DNA from: Diplonema papillatum
Taxonomy: Eukaryota > Euglenozoa > Diplonemea > Diplonemida > Diplonemidae
Direction: 5' to 3'
Length of the DNA: 64,000 nucleotides
NCBI GenBank assembly: GCA_030068145.1
Contig: JAPJBO010000724.1
Span: forward strand, 1 to 64,000
Shown here: positions 63,542-64,000 of the stretch, one piece after another
Numbering within the stretch: the first letter of the stretch is position 1
Layout: each line of letters begins with the position of its first letter
Program-made: the position numbers and the translations under genes
The notes under the pieces: model-generated
The model's database searches: none
Told to the model about the DNA's origin: nothing
The model's input: the letters and a program-made list of their open reading frames with translations, nothing else

Positions 63542-64000
63542 ATGGCGGTGACATGGACGCGCGCGTGGTGGAGATGGACGGGAGGGCCCACAACCCGTCC
63601 GGTGGAGCGCGTGGTGCGGGTGGACGGCCGCAGTCGGGCGGACGAGCCGGGCGGCGAGCGGCAGGCCTTCGGTCGCTGGGTGAAGCGGCCGAGAGTGGAC
63701 GGGGGCAAGCGTCGCGGGGACGGGTGCGACCGCCGTTCGCTCTCGCCGACGTGGGTACTCGCCGTTGGGTGCCCGCAGCCGGCCGGTCGCGGTGGCCGTG
63801 GAGTCGGAGTGGGTCGGGATGCGTCGCGCCTTGCAGGGCTGCAGAGGCGGCTGCAGGGCATCGCGGGCGGGCTGGCGGTGTACGACGAAGCCCCGGACAA
63901 CGTGTCCAGCTCGACCTACTCGTCGACGCCCTCACTTCCAGGGTGTCGAGTGGCTCCGGGTATGCGGGCGGACGCGGGGCTCCCTCTGGCGAGGGTAACG
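63542..64000 (+). CDS. Open GC-rich frame cut by the window end, uncertain
   Basis: From the ATG at 63542 the frame is open to the window edge (153 codons) with high GC at third positions (VERVVRVDGRSRADEPGG, RDASRLAGLQRRLQGIAGGL). Another plus frame is open as well, and GC content near 70% makes long chance frames common. It could be part of the YRE-3 body. No domain is recognised. Confidence 0.2.
   Translation, partial: MAVTWTRAWWRWTGGPTTRPVERVVRVDGRSRADEPGGERQAFGRWVKRPRVDGGKRRGDGCDRRSLSPTWVLAVGCPQPAGRGGRGVGVGRDASRLAGLQRRLQGIAGGLAVYDEAPDNVSSSTYSSTPSLPGCRVAPGMRADAGLPLARVT

Overview
The window is nuclear DNA of a eukaryote. It has long sparsely coding stretches, spliceosomal-type donor and acceptor sites, many microsatellites and minisatellites, LINE and tyrosine-recombinase retrotransposons, and eukaryotic domain combinations: a secreted concanavalin A/LamG giant, RanBP2-type zinc finger plus ADP-ribosyltransferase plus ankyrin repeats, and OTU. 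Nothing fixes the species. The mixture of very large intronless genes, ankyrin/LamG proteins and repeat-rich spacers would suit a protist such as a chromerid or other alveolate, or a stramenopile; this is a guess from style, not from a marker gene.

Layout. 1-2384: an internally deleted tyrosine-recombinase (YR) retrotransposon on the minus strand, here called YRE-1 copy a. 2385-12680: mostly repeats (foldback element, palindromic clusters, several tandem arrays, tRNA-like Pol III units) with only weak hypothetical exons. 12681-13679: an RNase H-fold exon on the minus strand. 13680-21260: spacer with a 45-bp minisatellite between inverted repeats. 21267-21947: a tandem repeat running into an exon that resembles a PIH1 domain. 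23911-25335: a foldback element with its own small ORF. 25690-30035: minisatellites and a tandemly duplicated exon. 30874-38064: the best host gene, a 2396-residue secreted protein of about eleven LamG-like modules. 39251-42349: a MITE-like element with perfect terminal inverted repeats, a YRE-1 fragment and two OTU protease fragments. 44346-47690: a hypothetical gene, a LINE reverse-transcriptase relic and a 57-bp minisatellite. 48251-54690: a large gene (RanBP2 zinc finger, ADP-ribosyltransferase, leucine-rich and zinc modules, ankyrin repeats) spread over three frames and ending in a (CT)n microsatellite.

54692-64000 is the most striking part: a nest of YR retrotransposons, each bordered by (CT)n. 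YRE-1 copy b (minus strand) and YRE-2 (plus strand) both have the order gag, tyrosine recombinase, reverse transcriptase/RNase H, and both have split direct repeats (A1-ORFs-B1-A2-B2). This is the organisation known from kinetoplastid VIPER elements rather than the gag-RT-RH-YR order of DIRS1 and Ngaro. Both appear to sit inside a third related element (YRE-3), which itself lies in the microsatellite at the end of the ankyrin gene.

How the parts work together: in the YR elements Gag, recombinase and RT/RNase H would package, copy and reinsert the element through a circular intermediate, with the repeats supplying the crossover site. Their three ORFs seem to be linked by an in-frame UGA (YRE-1) or by a frame change and an ATGA stop-start overlap (YRE-2). 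The host genes show no evident functional cluster.
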